From positions 1 through 64,000 of the forward strand of contig JAUSAX010000089.1 of NCBI GenBank assembly GCA_030652315.1: a DNA stretch of 64,000 nt. The letters are read 5' to 3'. How positions within the stretch are numbered: position 1 is the first letter of the stretch; every line of letters begins with the position of its first letter. This DNA is from Afipia sp. GTDB taxonomy: Bacteria > Pseudomonadota > Alphaproteobacteria > Rhizobiales > Xanthobacteraceae. The position numbers and the translations under genes were made by a program. A model generated the notes under the pieces. The model did not search any database, had not been told where the DNA came from, and saw only the letters and a program-made list of their open reading frames with translations. Below are positions 55,278 through 63,584 of this stretch, piece after piece.

Positions 55278-55966
55278 CCCGCCTGCCGTTCGGACCAGAC
55301 CCGTGCACCCCACGCGGCGGCGTTGATCGCCAGAACGATCATCACAAGGATCATGCCCAGACCAAGCGCAAGCGGCAGATTGCCTTTCGACGTTTCAAGC
55401 GCAATCGCCGTGGTCATGGTGCGGGTGAAGCCTTCTATGTTGCCGCCGACAATCATGACGGCGCCGACTTCCGCCGCCGCGCGCCCAAATCCTGCAAGCA
55501 GCGCAGTCAGCAGACTGAACCGCGCGTCCCACAACAGTGTCGTTATGCGACCAAACGGACCAACATCCATCGCCGACAGTTCGTCGCGGTATTCGATCCA
55601 GAGATCTTCGATAGTTTGGCGCGTGAGGGCTGCGATGATCGGCACGATCAACACCGCCTGCGCGATAATCATCGCCGTCGGCGTAAACAGGATGCCGAGG
55701 TTGCCGAGCGGTCCGGAGCGCGACAGCAGGAGATAGACTGCAAGACCAACAACGACGGGCGGCAGCCCCATGAAGGCATTGACGATCACCACGATCGCGC
55801 TTCTTCCAGGGAAGCGCATCAGCGCAAGCAACGCACCAAGCGGCAAGCCGACAAGGGCCGCGAGAACAACCGCCGAAAGGCTGACGGCCAGCGACAATCT
55901 GACAATGGCGAACAGCGTCGCATCGCCGCTCATGATCAATTGCCAGGCACTCAATCCGTCCAGCAT
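55274..55966 (-). CDS. tupB: Tungstate ABC transporter permease TupB
   Basis: 230 residues with five or six membrane helices and the permease loop E-L-S-A-M-D-V-G-P-F-G. The N-terminal G-L-S-A-W-Q-L-I and the G-R-A-A-A-E-V-G-A-V-M-I-V-G-G-N-I motif are typical of TupB. It is the first gene of the operon; its start is 85 bp from the divergent regulator. Confidence 0.9.
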   Translation of the reverse strand: MLDGLSAWQLIMSGDATLFAIVRLSLAVSLSAVVLAALVGLPLGALLALMRFPGRSAIVVIVNAFMGLPPVVVGLAVYLLLSRSGPLGNLGILFTPTAMIIAQAVLIVPIIAALTRQTIEDLWIEYRDELSAMDVGPFGRITTLLWDARFSLLTALLAGFGRAAAEVGAVMIVGGNIEGFTRTMTTAIALETSKGNLPLALGLGMILVMIVLAINAAAWGARVWSERQAG

Positions 55967-55986
55967 GACTTCCCCCTTGTGTGTAA

Positions 55987-56052
55987 TCCTGCATATTTTT
56001 CAGCCATGTCAATGAATTGAAAAAAAACATGAATATGCATATAAATGCAGGA
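55987..56052. promoter_or_regulatory. Inverted repeats in the tupB / regulator divergent promoter
   Basis: TCCTGCAT at 55987-55994 is mirrored by ATGCAGGA at 56045-56052, with 50 bp between. Inside lies the 10-bp palindrome ATATGCATAT (56033-56042). The right arm ends on the first base of the regulator ATG. The spacing could allow two dimers or a DNA loop. Probable operator for the divergent HTH regulator. Confidence 0.65.
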
Positions 56053-56942
56053 TGGACCTGCTAACGACCAGTGAGGCATCGGAATACCTGCGACTCGGCG
56101 AACGCAAGCTCTACGAGCTGGTGGCTGAGGGCGCGATCCCATGCACCAAGGTGACGGGCAAGTGGCTCTTCCCGCGTGAAGAGCTTGATCGATGGGTGCT
56201 GTCAGGGTTGATGCGGCCAGCCGGCATGGGGCATGCCGATGCGCCTTTGATCGTTGGCGGAAGCCAGGACGCCCTGCTCGAGTGGAGTTTGCGCGAATCC
56301 GGCTCCGGCCTCGCGACTCTTGTGGAAGGGACTGAGAGCGGCGTCGGCCGTTTGCTGCGTGGTGAAGCAATCGCCGCAGCGATCCATTTCCATACCGAAC
56401 ATGACGTGCAGGATTCAGGCAAGGACGCCAATGTCTCTGCAGTACGGGCGCTCGCCACTTTGCATGATGCCGTGCTCGTAGGATTCGTGCGGCGCGAACA
56501 GGGACTTCTGCTCCAGCCGGGAAATCCGAAAGATCTCACCAGCATCGCGGGTGTTCTCGCGTCCGGGGCCACCATGGCTGTCAGGCAACCCGGCGCGGGC
56601 GCTCAAATGCTGCTCGATGCATTCCTGAAACAGCATGGCGCGAAGCCGAAGGATCTGCGTCGGCTCGATCCGCCATGCCTGACGGGACCTGATCTGGCCG
56701 CAGCAATTCGTGCGGGCGAAGCCGACTGCGGCATCGCGACACGCGCAGCCGCCAAAGCAGCCGGTCTCGATTTTGTGCCGCTGCTATGGGAAAACTTCGA
56801 TCTCCTGATGCATCAGCGTGATTACTTCAAGCCGTCCTTGCAGGCGCTGATAGGCATGTCGAAGCCCCTGCTCAAACAGCGCGCGAAAGATCTCACGGGC
56901 TACGACACCGCACCAGCCGGCACGATTCGCTATTTCGCCTAA
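56052..56942 (+). CDS. HTH - PBP-like domain transcriptional regulator (probable tungstate/molybdate regulator)
   Basis: 296 residues from the ATG at 56052. Residues 1-50 are an excisionase/MerR-like helix-turn-helix (T-S-E-A-S-E-Y-L-R-L-G-E-R-K-L-Y-E-L-V, with K-W-L-F-P-R-E-E-L-D-R-W). The rest is a PBP-like ligand domain (V-G-G-S-Q-D-A-L-L-E-W-S-L, R-Q-P-G-A-G-A-Q-M-L, A-I-R-A-G-E-A-D-C-G-I-A). No in-frame ATG, GTG or TTG lies between the upstream stop at 56013 and this ATG, and AGG abuts it, so the mRNA may be leaderless. It diverges from tupBCA and shares its PBP-like domain type with the MoeA fusion. It probably senses tungstate or molybdate and controls uptake. Confidence 0.86.
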   Translation: MDLLTTSEASEYLRLGERKLYELVAEGAIPCTKVTGKWLFPREELDRWVLSGLMRPAGMGHADAPLIVGGSQDALLEWSLRESGSGLATLVEGTESGVGRLLRGEAIAAAIHFHTEHDVQDSGKDANVSAVRALATLHDAVLVGFVRREQGLLLQPGNPKDLTSIAGVLASGATMAVRQPGAGAQMLLDAFLKQHGAKPKDLRRLDPPCLTGPDLAAAIRAGEADCGIATRAAAKAAGLDFVPLLWENFDLLMHQRDYFKPSLQALIGMSKPLLKQRAKDLTGYDTAPAGTIRYFA

Positions 56943-57050
56943 CGGTGGATTCGCACCCGTCATGCGAACCGTTGCAGCATCGGTTTATTGAACCTGATTT
57001 TCGTGCTTCGATACGGTTCAGACACGGATTGAGTTTCAAGGGAACCGCCG

Positions 57051-58388
57051 GTGCGAGACGCTGACCGTCACAGCAGACGATATCCGCTTCGCCTGACGCT
57101 GGTAATCGGCGCGCTCATTTCTGCGCTCGGCGCAATGCCCGCTGTCGCGCAATTGCGGGGGCACGGCGGACCGGTTCGGGCGCTGGCGATTTCATCCGAT
57201 GGACAGACGTTGCTCTCAGGAAGCTTTGACGGCAGCGCGATCCGCTGGTCGCTTGGTCGCGATGCCGCCGAACAAGTTCTTCGATTTCATGCCGACACCG
57301 TCAACGCAACAGCACTCCTCAAGGATGGTCGCGCGGTAACCGCTGGCGCCGATGGCCGCATCGCGATCTGGAGTTCCGGCAAGCAGCAGCCTGACGCTGT
57401 GCTTGAAGGCCACAAGGCACCTATCGCAGCGCTTGCATTGTCGCCAGACGGCGCAATGCTCGCCTCGGCAGCATGGGATCATACCGTCAGGCTATGGCCG
57501 CTCGCCGGTGGCGGACCGCGCGTACTTGAAGGGCACACGCAGAACGTCAACGGATTAACATTCAGCGGTGACGGCAGGAACCTCATCAGCGTCAGCTATG
57601 ATCTGACCCTCCGCATCTGGCCTCTCGATAGCTCCGCCGCGCCGTCCATCGTCACCCTGCCCGCGCCGCTCAACTCAGTTGTCGCGTTCACGGACGGGGA
57701 GATTGCCGCCGCCGGTGCCGATGGAAAAATCTACTTCCTTGACCGCACAGGCAAACTCGTCAGCGAGGCTGTCGCAGGGCCGATCCCGGTAATCGCGATG
57801 GCAATGTCGCAGAATGGCGCACTGCTCGCGGCCGCGGACGTTCGCGGATCTGTCGCGATTATCGACCGCAAGGCACGCACGCTTGCCCGCAGGCTGATCG
57901 GACCAGGGCTCCCGGTGTGGTCAGTGGCGTTCATGCCGGACAACGGCACACTGCTAACCGGTGGCGCGGACAGCGTGATCCGGCGCTGGAATACGCTCAC
58001 AGGTGAGCCGATCGGAGCGACCATTCAGGAAAGTCCGAACGATCCGCTTGCCGCATATGCGGGTGATCGCGGTGCAGAGGTTTTTCGCGCCTGCGTCGCC
58101 TGCCATACGCTCACGCCGGATCAGGGCAACAAGGCCGGTCCGACTCTGTCTGGGGTTTTCGGAAGAAGGATCGCAACCTTGCCGGGTTACAACTTCTCGG
58201 AGCCGCTGAAGAAGCTCGACATTGTCTGGACGCCGGAAACGGTGTCGAAACTCTTCGAGATTGGCCCTGCAGCCTATACGCCCGGCACAAAAATGCCCGA
58301 ACAACGCATCGGTTCGGACGAAGACCGCAAGGCGCTTGTGCAGTTTCTCGCGCGCGCGACTGAGGCACCTGTTAAACCCGGCCGATAG
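57051..58388 (+). CDS. WD40-repeat protein with C-terminal cytochrome c domain
   Basis: 445 residues from a GTG at 57051 (AAGGGAA upstream). A signal peptide (about residues 12-34, ending P-A-V-A-Q) is followed by about seven WD40-type repeats to about residue 320 (G-H-x-G-P-V-R-A-L-A-I-S, L-L-S-G-S-F-D-G-S, and so on). Then comes a cytochrome c domain with C-V-A-C-H near residue 346 and a likely Met ligand in G-T-K-M-P-E. Probably periplasmic. The propeller could be a docking or sensor surface. Partners unknown. Its 3' end overlaps phnN by 17 bp on the opposite strand. Confidence 0.85.
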   Translation: MRDADRHSRRYPLRLTLVIGALISALGAMPAVAQLRGHGGPVRALAISSDGQTLLSGSFDGSAIRWSLGRDAAEQVLRFHADTVNATALLKDGRAVTAGADGRIAIWSSGKQQPDAVLEGHKAPIAALALSPDGAMLASAAWDHTVRLWPLAGGGPRVLEGHTQNVNGLTFSGDGRNLISVSYDLTLRIWPLDSSAAPSIVTLPAPLNSVVAFTDGEIAAAGADGKIYFLDRTGKLVSEAVAGPIPVIAMAMSQNGALLAAADVRGSVAIIDRKARTLARRLIGPGLPVWSVAFMPDNGTLLTGGADSVIRRWNTLTGEPIGATIQESPNDPLAAYAGDRGAEVFRACVACHTLTPDQGNKAGPTLSGVFGRRIATLPGYNFSEPLKKLDIVWTPETVSKLFEIGPAAYTPGTKMPEQRIGSDEDRKALVQFLARATEAPVKPGR

Positions 58389-58950
58389 CCCTCAAAAGCT
58401 CAGCTGCGTGATCATCCGCCAGGCCGACATTAATGATGACGATATCAGGTACGGGAGCAACAACTACTCTGCGGAGCCTGTCGTCGATTTGTCCATCGCT
58501 CGGACGTGCGCGAGCCGCAAGGCGTTCCGCAAGCACGTCTGGCGGAGCCGTAACAGAAACCACCGTCACATTGGCATATGATCTGCGCGCGAACTCGATG
58601 ATGGTGCGGGACGCATTCACGATGACGACGCGCCCGGCCTTCACGTCTTCAACAATCGAGGATGGCACCCCATAACGTAGGCCATGCGCCTCCCATTGAA
58701 ATGCGAAATTACCCTGCGCCAGCATCTGCCCGAACAGCATCGCGCTGACCGCCTCGTTATTCTCAAAGGACGAGGCCTCCCGCGTCACCACCCGCTGCGG
58801 AAACACGATGCTGCTGTCACCGGCACATGCTGCCTGCGCAAGGCCGATCAGCGTATCCTTTCCAGCCCCACTCGGCCCGACGACCAGCACAAGCCGGCCG
58901 GGCCCGATCAAATCCATGCTGGGAGCAGGCAATGTCGCTACGTCGCTCAT
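58372..58950 (-). CDS. phnN: Ribose 1,5-bisphosphate phosphokinase PhnN
   Basis: 192 residues from the ATG at 58950, overlapping phnM by 4 bp. Guanylate-kinase-like P-loop G-P-S-G-A-G-K-D-T near the N-terminus. It converts ribose 1,5-bisphosphate to PRPP, recycling the C-P lyase product. Last of the phn genes here. Confidence 0.92.
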   Translation of the reverse strand: MSDVATLPAPSMDLIGPGRLVLVVGPSGAGKDTLIGLAQAACAGDSSIVFPQRVVTREASSFENNEAVSAMLFGQMLAQGNFAFQWEAHGLRYGVPSSIVEDVKAGRVVIVNASRTIIEFARRSYANVTVVSVTAPPDVLAERLAARARPSDGQIDDRLRRVVVAPVPDIVIINVGLADDHAAELLRAIGRV

Positions 58951-60104
58951 GCTACCCGATGCCCCTCGCGCCATACGCTGCGCACCACCGGCAGATCACG
59001 GGCGAGATGCACGCGGATCAAATCGGCACGCTTGCCAGCAACGATCTCTCCCCGATCGTTTAGTCCGACGGCCTCTGCCGCCGTTTTGGTGACGGTCCGC
59101 ACCGCCGATGCCAGATCAATCGCCGGTGCATGGCGAGGCAGTTGCAACGCTGCCATCAACAGACTCGATGGAATGTAATCCGACGACATGATGTCGAGCA
59201 GACCTTCGCGAGCAAGATCCACCGCGGCGATGTTGCCTGAGTGCGATCCGCCACGCACCACATTCGGCGCCCCCATCAGGACGGCAATGCCTGCCTGATG
59301 CAGCCCGCGCGCGGCCTCCATCGTGGTCGGAAATTCCGCGACAGATACGCGATCACGGATTGCGTCCGTGACGTTCTCCTCGGTCGTGTCGTCATGACTG
59401 GCGAGCGGAATGTTGTAGCTGTGCGCGAGCGCCACAATCTCGCGCATGTTGGCCTCGCCGTAGGTCTTTTGATAGAAAAACCGCCGTTCGAACATCACAT
59501 CGAGTTCAGCGTCCGTCAGGCCGCCGCTCTTGCCTCGGTAATAATCGCGCAGCTTGCCCTCATCGCGAAACTGGCGCTGGCCCGGTGTGTGGTCCATCAG
59601 GGACATCAGCCGCACGTCCGGGCGGCCGACCAACTCCTTCGCCTCTTCCACGACACTCGGCATTGGAATTTCGCAGCGCAGGTGAAGGAAATGCTCTGCA
59701 CGCAGCAACTTCGCATCGCGAGCCGATGAAATCGCTCCCGCCAAAATCTCCGCCTGGCCATCCACGTCCTCGGCACCCTCCTCGCGCCAGACGCGTAGAG
59801 AATCCAGCACTGTTGTGATGCCGCTGGTGGCAAGTTGCCCGTCATAGGACACTACGGCAGCAACCGGATCCCAGAATACCTTCGGGCGCGGCACATAATG
59901 CGCTTCGAGATGATCTGTATGCAGTTCGATCAGCCCCGGCATCAGGAGGTCGCCGCGCATATCATCGCCGCGTTCGGGGGCATCGCCCTCGCCAACCTCT
60001 GCGATCATTCCGTTTGCGGTCGCAACCCAGCCGCGTTCAATCACGCGGTCCTTCAGGACCACCTGGGCATTGCTAAAGATTCTGTCGGTTCGTTCGGAAA
60101 TCAT
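58947..60104 (-). CDS. phnM: Alpha-D-ribose 1-methylphosphonate 5-triphosphate diphosphatase PhnM
   Basis: 385 residues, amidohydrolase fold. Metal motif I-E-L-H-T-D-H-L-E, D-H-T-P-G-Q-R-Q-F, L-A-S-H-D-D-T-T and S-S-D-Y-I-P-S-S. It releases pyrophosphate from the activated phosphonate nucleoside before C-P cleavage. Ten bp after phnL. Confidence 0.94.
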   Translation of the reverse strand: MISERTDRIFSNAQVVLKDRVIERGWVATANGMIAEVGEGDAPERGDDMRGDLLMPGLIELHTDHLEAHYVPRPKVFWDPVAAVVSYDGQLATSGITTVLDSLRVWREEGAEDVDGQAEILAGAISSARDAKLLRAEHFLHLRCEIPMPSVVEEAKELVGRPDVRLMSLMDHTPGQRQFRDEGKLRDYYRGKSGGLTDAELDVMFERRFFYQKTYGEANMREIVALAHSYNIPLASHDDTTEENVTDAIRDRVSVAEFPTTMEAARGLHQAGIAVLMGAPNVVRGGSHSGNIAAVDLAREGLLDIMSSDYIPSSLLMAALQLPRHAPAIDLASAVRTVTKTAAEAVGLNDRGEIVAGKRADLIRVHLARDLPVVRSVWREGHRVA

Positions 60105-60114
60105 TCTCTTCCTC

Positions 60115-60813
60115 TTACGCTGCCGCCGCGAACGACGCCACGTCGATAATGCGATCCGCGATCAGGTTGCGGACCTCGTCGTCGTGAACGATCGCCACCA
60201 TCGCCACGCCGCTCACCTTTTTCTCAGCGACCAGATCGACTACGATCTTCCGATTGGCCCCGTCGAGCGACGCAGTCGGCTCATCCAGCAGCAGGATCGG
60301 CATGTCGGAAATGAAGCCACGCGCGATATTCACGCGCTGTTGTTCGCCGCCGGAGAAAGTCGAGGGCGGCAAGGTCCAGAGCCGTTCCGCGATGTTGAGC
60401 CGGCGCAGCAACGTCCCCGCCTGTACGCGGGCCTCATTACGGGCAATGCCGTTCGCGATCAATGGCTCCGCGACAACGTCGAGCGTCGCCACGCGCGGCA
60501 CCGCCCGCAAAAATTGGCTGACATAACCGATAGTTCGTCTGCGGACGCGCAAAATGTCACGCGGCTGCGCCGTTGCAATGTCAACCACGGCATCATCGTG
60601 GTGTACGGCAATGCGGCCATGGTCGCAGCGATAATTACCGAAGATCATTTTCAGAATCGACGATTTTCCGGCGCCCGAAGGGCCGGACAGCACGACGCAT
60701 TCACCGGCATTAACCTGCATCGACACACCCGACACCACAGGCAACCGCACACCATTCTGCAAATGCATGGTGAAAGTCTTCGAAGCGCTGGTGATCTCGA
60801 TCATTGGAGACAT
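60115..60813 (-). CDS. phnL: Phosphonate C-P lyase system ATP-binding protein PhnL
   Basis: 232 residues, ABC-type ATPase. Walker A G-P-S-G-A-G-K-S-S, signature F-S-G-G-E-Q-Q-R, Walker B I-L-L-L-D-E-P-T-A-S-L-D. PhnL belongs to the C-P lyase complex rather than to a transporter. Seven bp after phnK. Confidence 0.93.
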   Translation of the reverse strand: MSPMIEITSASKTFTMHLQNGVRLPVVSGVSMQVNAGECVVLSGPSGAGKSSILKMIFGNYRCDHGRIAVHHDDAVVDIATAQPRDILRVRRRTIGYVSQFLRAVPRVATLDVVAEPLIANGIARNEARVQAGTLLRRLNIAERLWTLPPSTFSGGEQQRVNIARGFISDMPILLLDEPTASLDGANRKIVVDLVAEKKVSGVAMVAIVHDDEVRNLIADRIIDVASFAAAA

Positions 60814-60820
60814 GCTATCC

Positions 60821-61603
60821 TCACGCGGGCAAAATCGAGGAAACGAGAAGCTGAGTGTATGGTTCGTGCGGATCGTCCAGCACCTGATCGGTCAATCCGG
60901 TTTCGATCACCTCTCCGCCCTTCATCACCATGACCCGATGTGACAATAGCCGTGCCACGGCGAGGTCGTGCGTGACGATGACGACCGCAAGTCCGAGTTC
61001 GTTGACCAGCCCCCGCACCAGGTCGAGAAGCCGCGCCTGAACCGAAACATCGAGTCCGCCGGTCGGCTCGTCCATGAACACAAGCCGCGGCTCAGTCACA
61101 AGATTGCGCGCGATCTGAAGCCGCTGCCGCATCCCGCCGGAGTATGTCTTTGGTGCGTCGTCGATCCGATCCGTCGAAATCTCGACGCGCTCCAGCCACG
61201 ACGACGACGTCTCGCGAATTTTGCCGTAATGCCCCCAGCCGACCGCCATCAGCCGCTCGCCAACATTAGCTCCGGCGGAGACCGCCATGCGGAGACCCAT
61301 GGCCGGGTCCTGATGGACATATCCCCAGTCGGTGCGGAACAGAAAACGCCGCTCGGCTTCGCCGAGGGTCGCGAGATCACGTGTTACGCCGTCACGCATC
61401 CGGTAAGATACGCGCCCCTTGCTGGGTGCAAGCTGCGTCGACAACATCTGCAACAGCGTCGACTTCCCCGAACCGGATTCACCGACAATGGCAAGCACCT
61501 CTCCCGGGTAAAGCTGAAACGAGATGTTCTCGCAGGCAAGCTGCCGGCCATAGGACTTGCTGAGACCTTCGCAGATGAGCAGCGGCTGATCGTCGTTACT
61601 CAT
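60821..61603 (-). CDS. phnK: Phosphonate C-P lyase system ATP-binding protein PhnK
   Basis: 260 residues from the ATG at 61603, overlapping phnJ by 4 bp. Walker A G-E-S-G-S-G-K-S-T, signature Y-S-G-G-M-R-Q-R, Walker B V-F-M-D-E-P-T-G-G-L-D. It docks on the PhnGHIJ core. Oligopeptide-transporter-like in sequence, but context fixes it as PhnK. Confidence 0.93.
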   Translation of the reverse strand: MSNDDQPLLICEGLSKSYGRQLACENISFQLYPGEVLAIVGESGSGKSTLLQMLSTQLAPSKGRVSYRMRDGVTRDLATLGEAERRFLFRTDWGYVHQDPAMGLRMAVSAGANVGERLMAVGWGHYGKIRETSSSWLERVEISTDRIDDAPKTYSGGMRQRLQIARNLVTEPRLVFMDEPTGGLDVSVQARLLDLVRGLVNELGLAVVIVTHDLAVARLLSHRVMVMKGGEVIETGLTDQVLDDPHEPYTQLLVSSILPA

Positions 61604-62478
61604 CGCGTCACCTGATGGTCGGCGCCGAAGCCCGCGCCCTGATGGCCGTCCGCGCGGCGCGTTTCGCAGTAATCCGTATCGGAGCAAACAAACATGCGTC
61701 CGCCTTTGTCATCGACCACGACCTCATCGAGATAGGAGACGCCAGATCCGCACAGCGCGCATGGCGCATCGAACCGGTAGGTCTCGAATGGATGATCCTC
61801 GAAATCAAGCGACGTCACTTTGGTGTGCGGCGGGATCGCATAGATGCGCTTCTCGCGCCCCGCCCCGAACAATTGCAGCGCCGCACAATTGTCCATCTTT
61901 GGATTGTCGAATTTCGGCGTCGGTGACGGATCCATCACGTAGCGGTCATTCACCTTCACGGGATAGGCATAGGTCGTCGCGATATGGCCGTGCCGCGCGA
62001 TGTCCTCATACAGCTTGACGTGCATCAGCCCATACTCGCCAAGCGCGTGCATACGGCGCGTCTCGGTTTCGCGCGGCTCAAGAAACCGAAGGGGCTCCGG
62101 AATCGGGACCTGATAGACCAGTATCTGATTGTCGTTCAGCGCGGTTTCGGGAATCCGATGCCGCGTCTGGATCACGGTCGCGTCAGAGGTCACCGTGGTG
62201 GTCTTCACACCGGCGGTCTTCTCGAAAAACTTGCGGATCGAGATCGCATTCGTCGTGTCGTCCGATCCCTGGTCGATTACTTTCAGCGTGTCGTCGTGGC
62301 CGAGAATCGCCGCCGTCACTTGAACGCCGCCGGTTCCCCAGCCGTAAGGCATCGGCATTTCGCGGCTGGCGAACGGGACCTGATAGCCGGGTATGGCGAT
62401 AGCCTTGAGGATTGCGCGGCGGATCATCCGCTTGGTCTGCTCGTCCAGATAGGCGAAATTGTAAACTGGTGCGTTCAT
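61600..62478 (-). CDS. phnJ: C-P lyase catalytic subunit PhnJ (radical SAM)
   Basis: 292 residues. Cluster cysteines at 240, 243 and 265 and the catalytic Cys at 271 are all present (C-A-L-C ... C-S-D-T-D-Y-C), spaced as in E. coli PhnJ. It cleaves the carbon-phosphorus bond to give the hydrocarbon and ribose cyclic phosphate. It overlaps phnI and phnK by 4 bp each. Confidence 0.96.
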   Translation of the reverse strand: MNAPVYNFAYLDEQTKRMIRRAILKAIAIPGYQVPFASREMPMPYGWGTGGVQVTAAILGHDDTLKVIDQGSDDTTNAISIRKFFEKTAGVKTTTVTSDATVIQTRHRIPETALNDNQILVYQVPIPEPLRFLEPRETETRRMHALGEYGLMHVKLYEDIARHGHIATTYAYPVKVNDRYVMDPSPTPKFDNPKMDNCAALQLFGAGREKRIYAIPPHTKVTSLDFEDHPFETYRFDAPCALCGSGVSYLDEVVVDDKGGRMFVCSDTDYCETRRADGHQGAGFGADHQVTR

Positions 62479-63581
62479 TCCGCGGCCTCCGCGAGCGTGA
62501 CATCGCTCTCCTTCGCGGCTTCAAATTCCTTGCGGAGCTTTCGCAGCAGACCCAGTTCGGACTGGAAGTCCACGTAATGTGGCAGCTTGAGATGCTCGAC
62601 GAATCCTGTCGCCTGTACATTGTCGGAATGCGACATGACGAACTCCTCGTCTTGCGCGGGGGATCGCGCCTCCTCGCCAAGTTCGCGCGCGCGCAGCGAG
62701 CGATCCACCAGAGCCATCGACATGGTCTTGCGTTCGCTTTGACCGAAAGCGAGGCCATAGCCACGTGTAAAGCACGGGGCTTCGGTCGCCGATCCCTTGA
62801 ACTGATTCACCATCTGACACTCCGTCAACGTGATCGATCCGAGCGGGACAGCAAAGCCGGCGTCTTCCGCCATGAACTCGACCTCAACCTCGCCGAAACG
62901 AATTTCACCGGCGAATGGGTGGGTCCGGCCGAAACCGCGTTGGGTTGAATAGCCCAACGCCAGCAGGAAGCCCTCGTCGCCCCGTGCCAGATTTTGCAGG
63001 CGCAGATCGCGGTCGGCCGGAAAGCTCAGCGGCTCACGAGTCAAATCTCCAATCGGCTGGTCAGGATCAGCATCAGGCGATGTTTCGATCAAACCATCCG
63101 CGCCGAGAATGTCGGTCACGCGCGGCATCGGCGCATTATCCACCTCGCCCTGAGCGGGCGCAGCTATCGGCGCATCCTGCGTCAATGAGGGATCCAGCAG
63201 CCGATGGGTGTAATCAAACGTCGGCCCAAGGATCTGCCCGCCGGGAATGTCCTTGAAGGTCGACGAGACACGGCGGCGCACCCGCATCGCTGCGGTATCG
63301 AGCGGCTCGGTCGCGCCGAACCGTGGCAGCGTGGCGCGGAATGCGCGCAGCAGGAAGATCGCCTCGATCAGATCGCCTCGCGCCTGTTTGATCGCCAGCG
63401 CCGCAAGCTCGCGGTCATAGAGCGACCCTTCGGTCATGACGCGATCGACGGCCAGCGTAAGCTGCCCAGAGATCTGTGCGAGCGAGAGATCCGGTACAGC
63501 CGGATCGCCGCGACGTTCGTGCGCAAGCAACTTGTGGGCGTTTTCGATGGCGCGCTCGCCGCCCTTGACCGCAACATACAT
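62475..63581 (-). CDS. phnI: C-P lyase core subunit PhnI
   Basis: 368 residues. N-terminal Y-V-A-V-K-G-G-E-R-A-I-E-N-A-H-K is diagnostic, with R-G-Y-G-L-A-F-G-Q-S-E-R-K-T later. PhnI acts as the nucleosidase that, with PhnGHL, makes the ribose-phosphonate triphosphate. It starts 3 bp after phnH. Confidence 0.95.
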   Translation of the reverse strand: MYVAVKGGERAIENAHKLLAHERRGDPAVPDLSLAQISGQLTLAVDRVMTEGSLYDRELAALAIKQARGDLIEAIFLLRAFRATLPRFGATEPLDTAAMRVRRRVSSTFKDIPGGQILGPTFDYTHRLLDPSLTQDAPIAAPAQGEVDNAPMPRVTDILGADGLIETSPDADPDQPIGDLTREPLSFPADRDLRLQNLARGDEGFLLALGYSTQRGFGRTHPFAGEIRFGEVEVEFMAEDAGFAVPLGSITLTECQMVNQFKGSATEAPCFTRGYGLAFGQSERKTMSMALVDRSLRARELGEEARSPAQDEEFVMSHSDNVQATGFVEHLKLPHYVDFQSELGLLRKLRKEFEAAKESDVTLAEAAE

Positions 63582-63584
63582 GGC

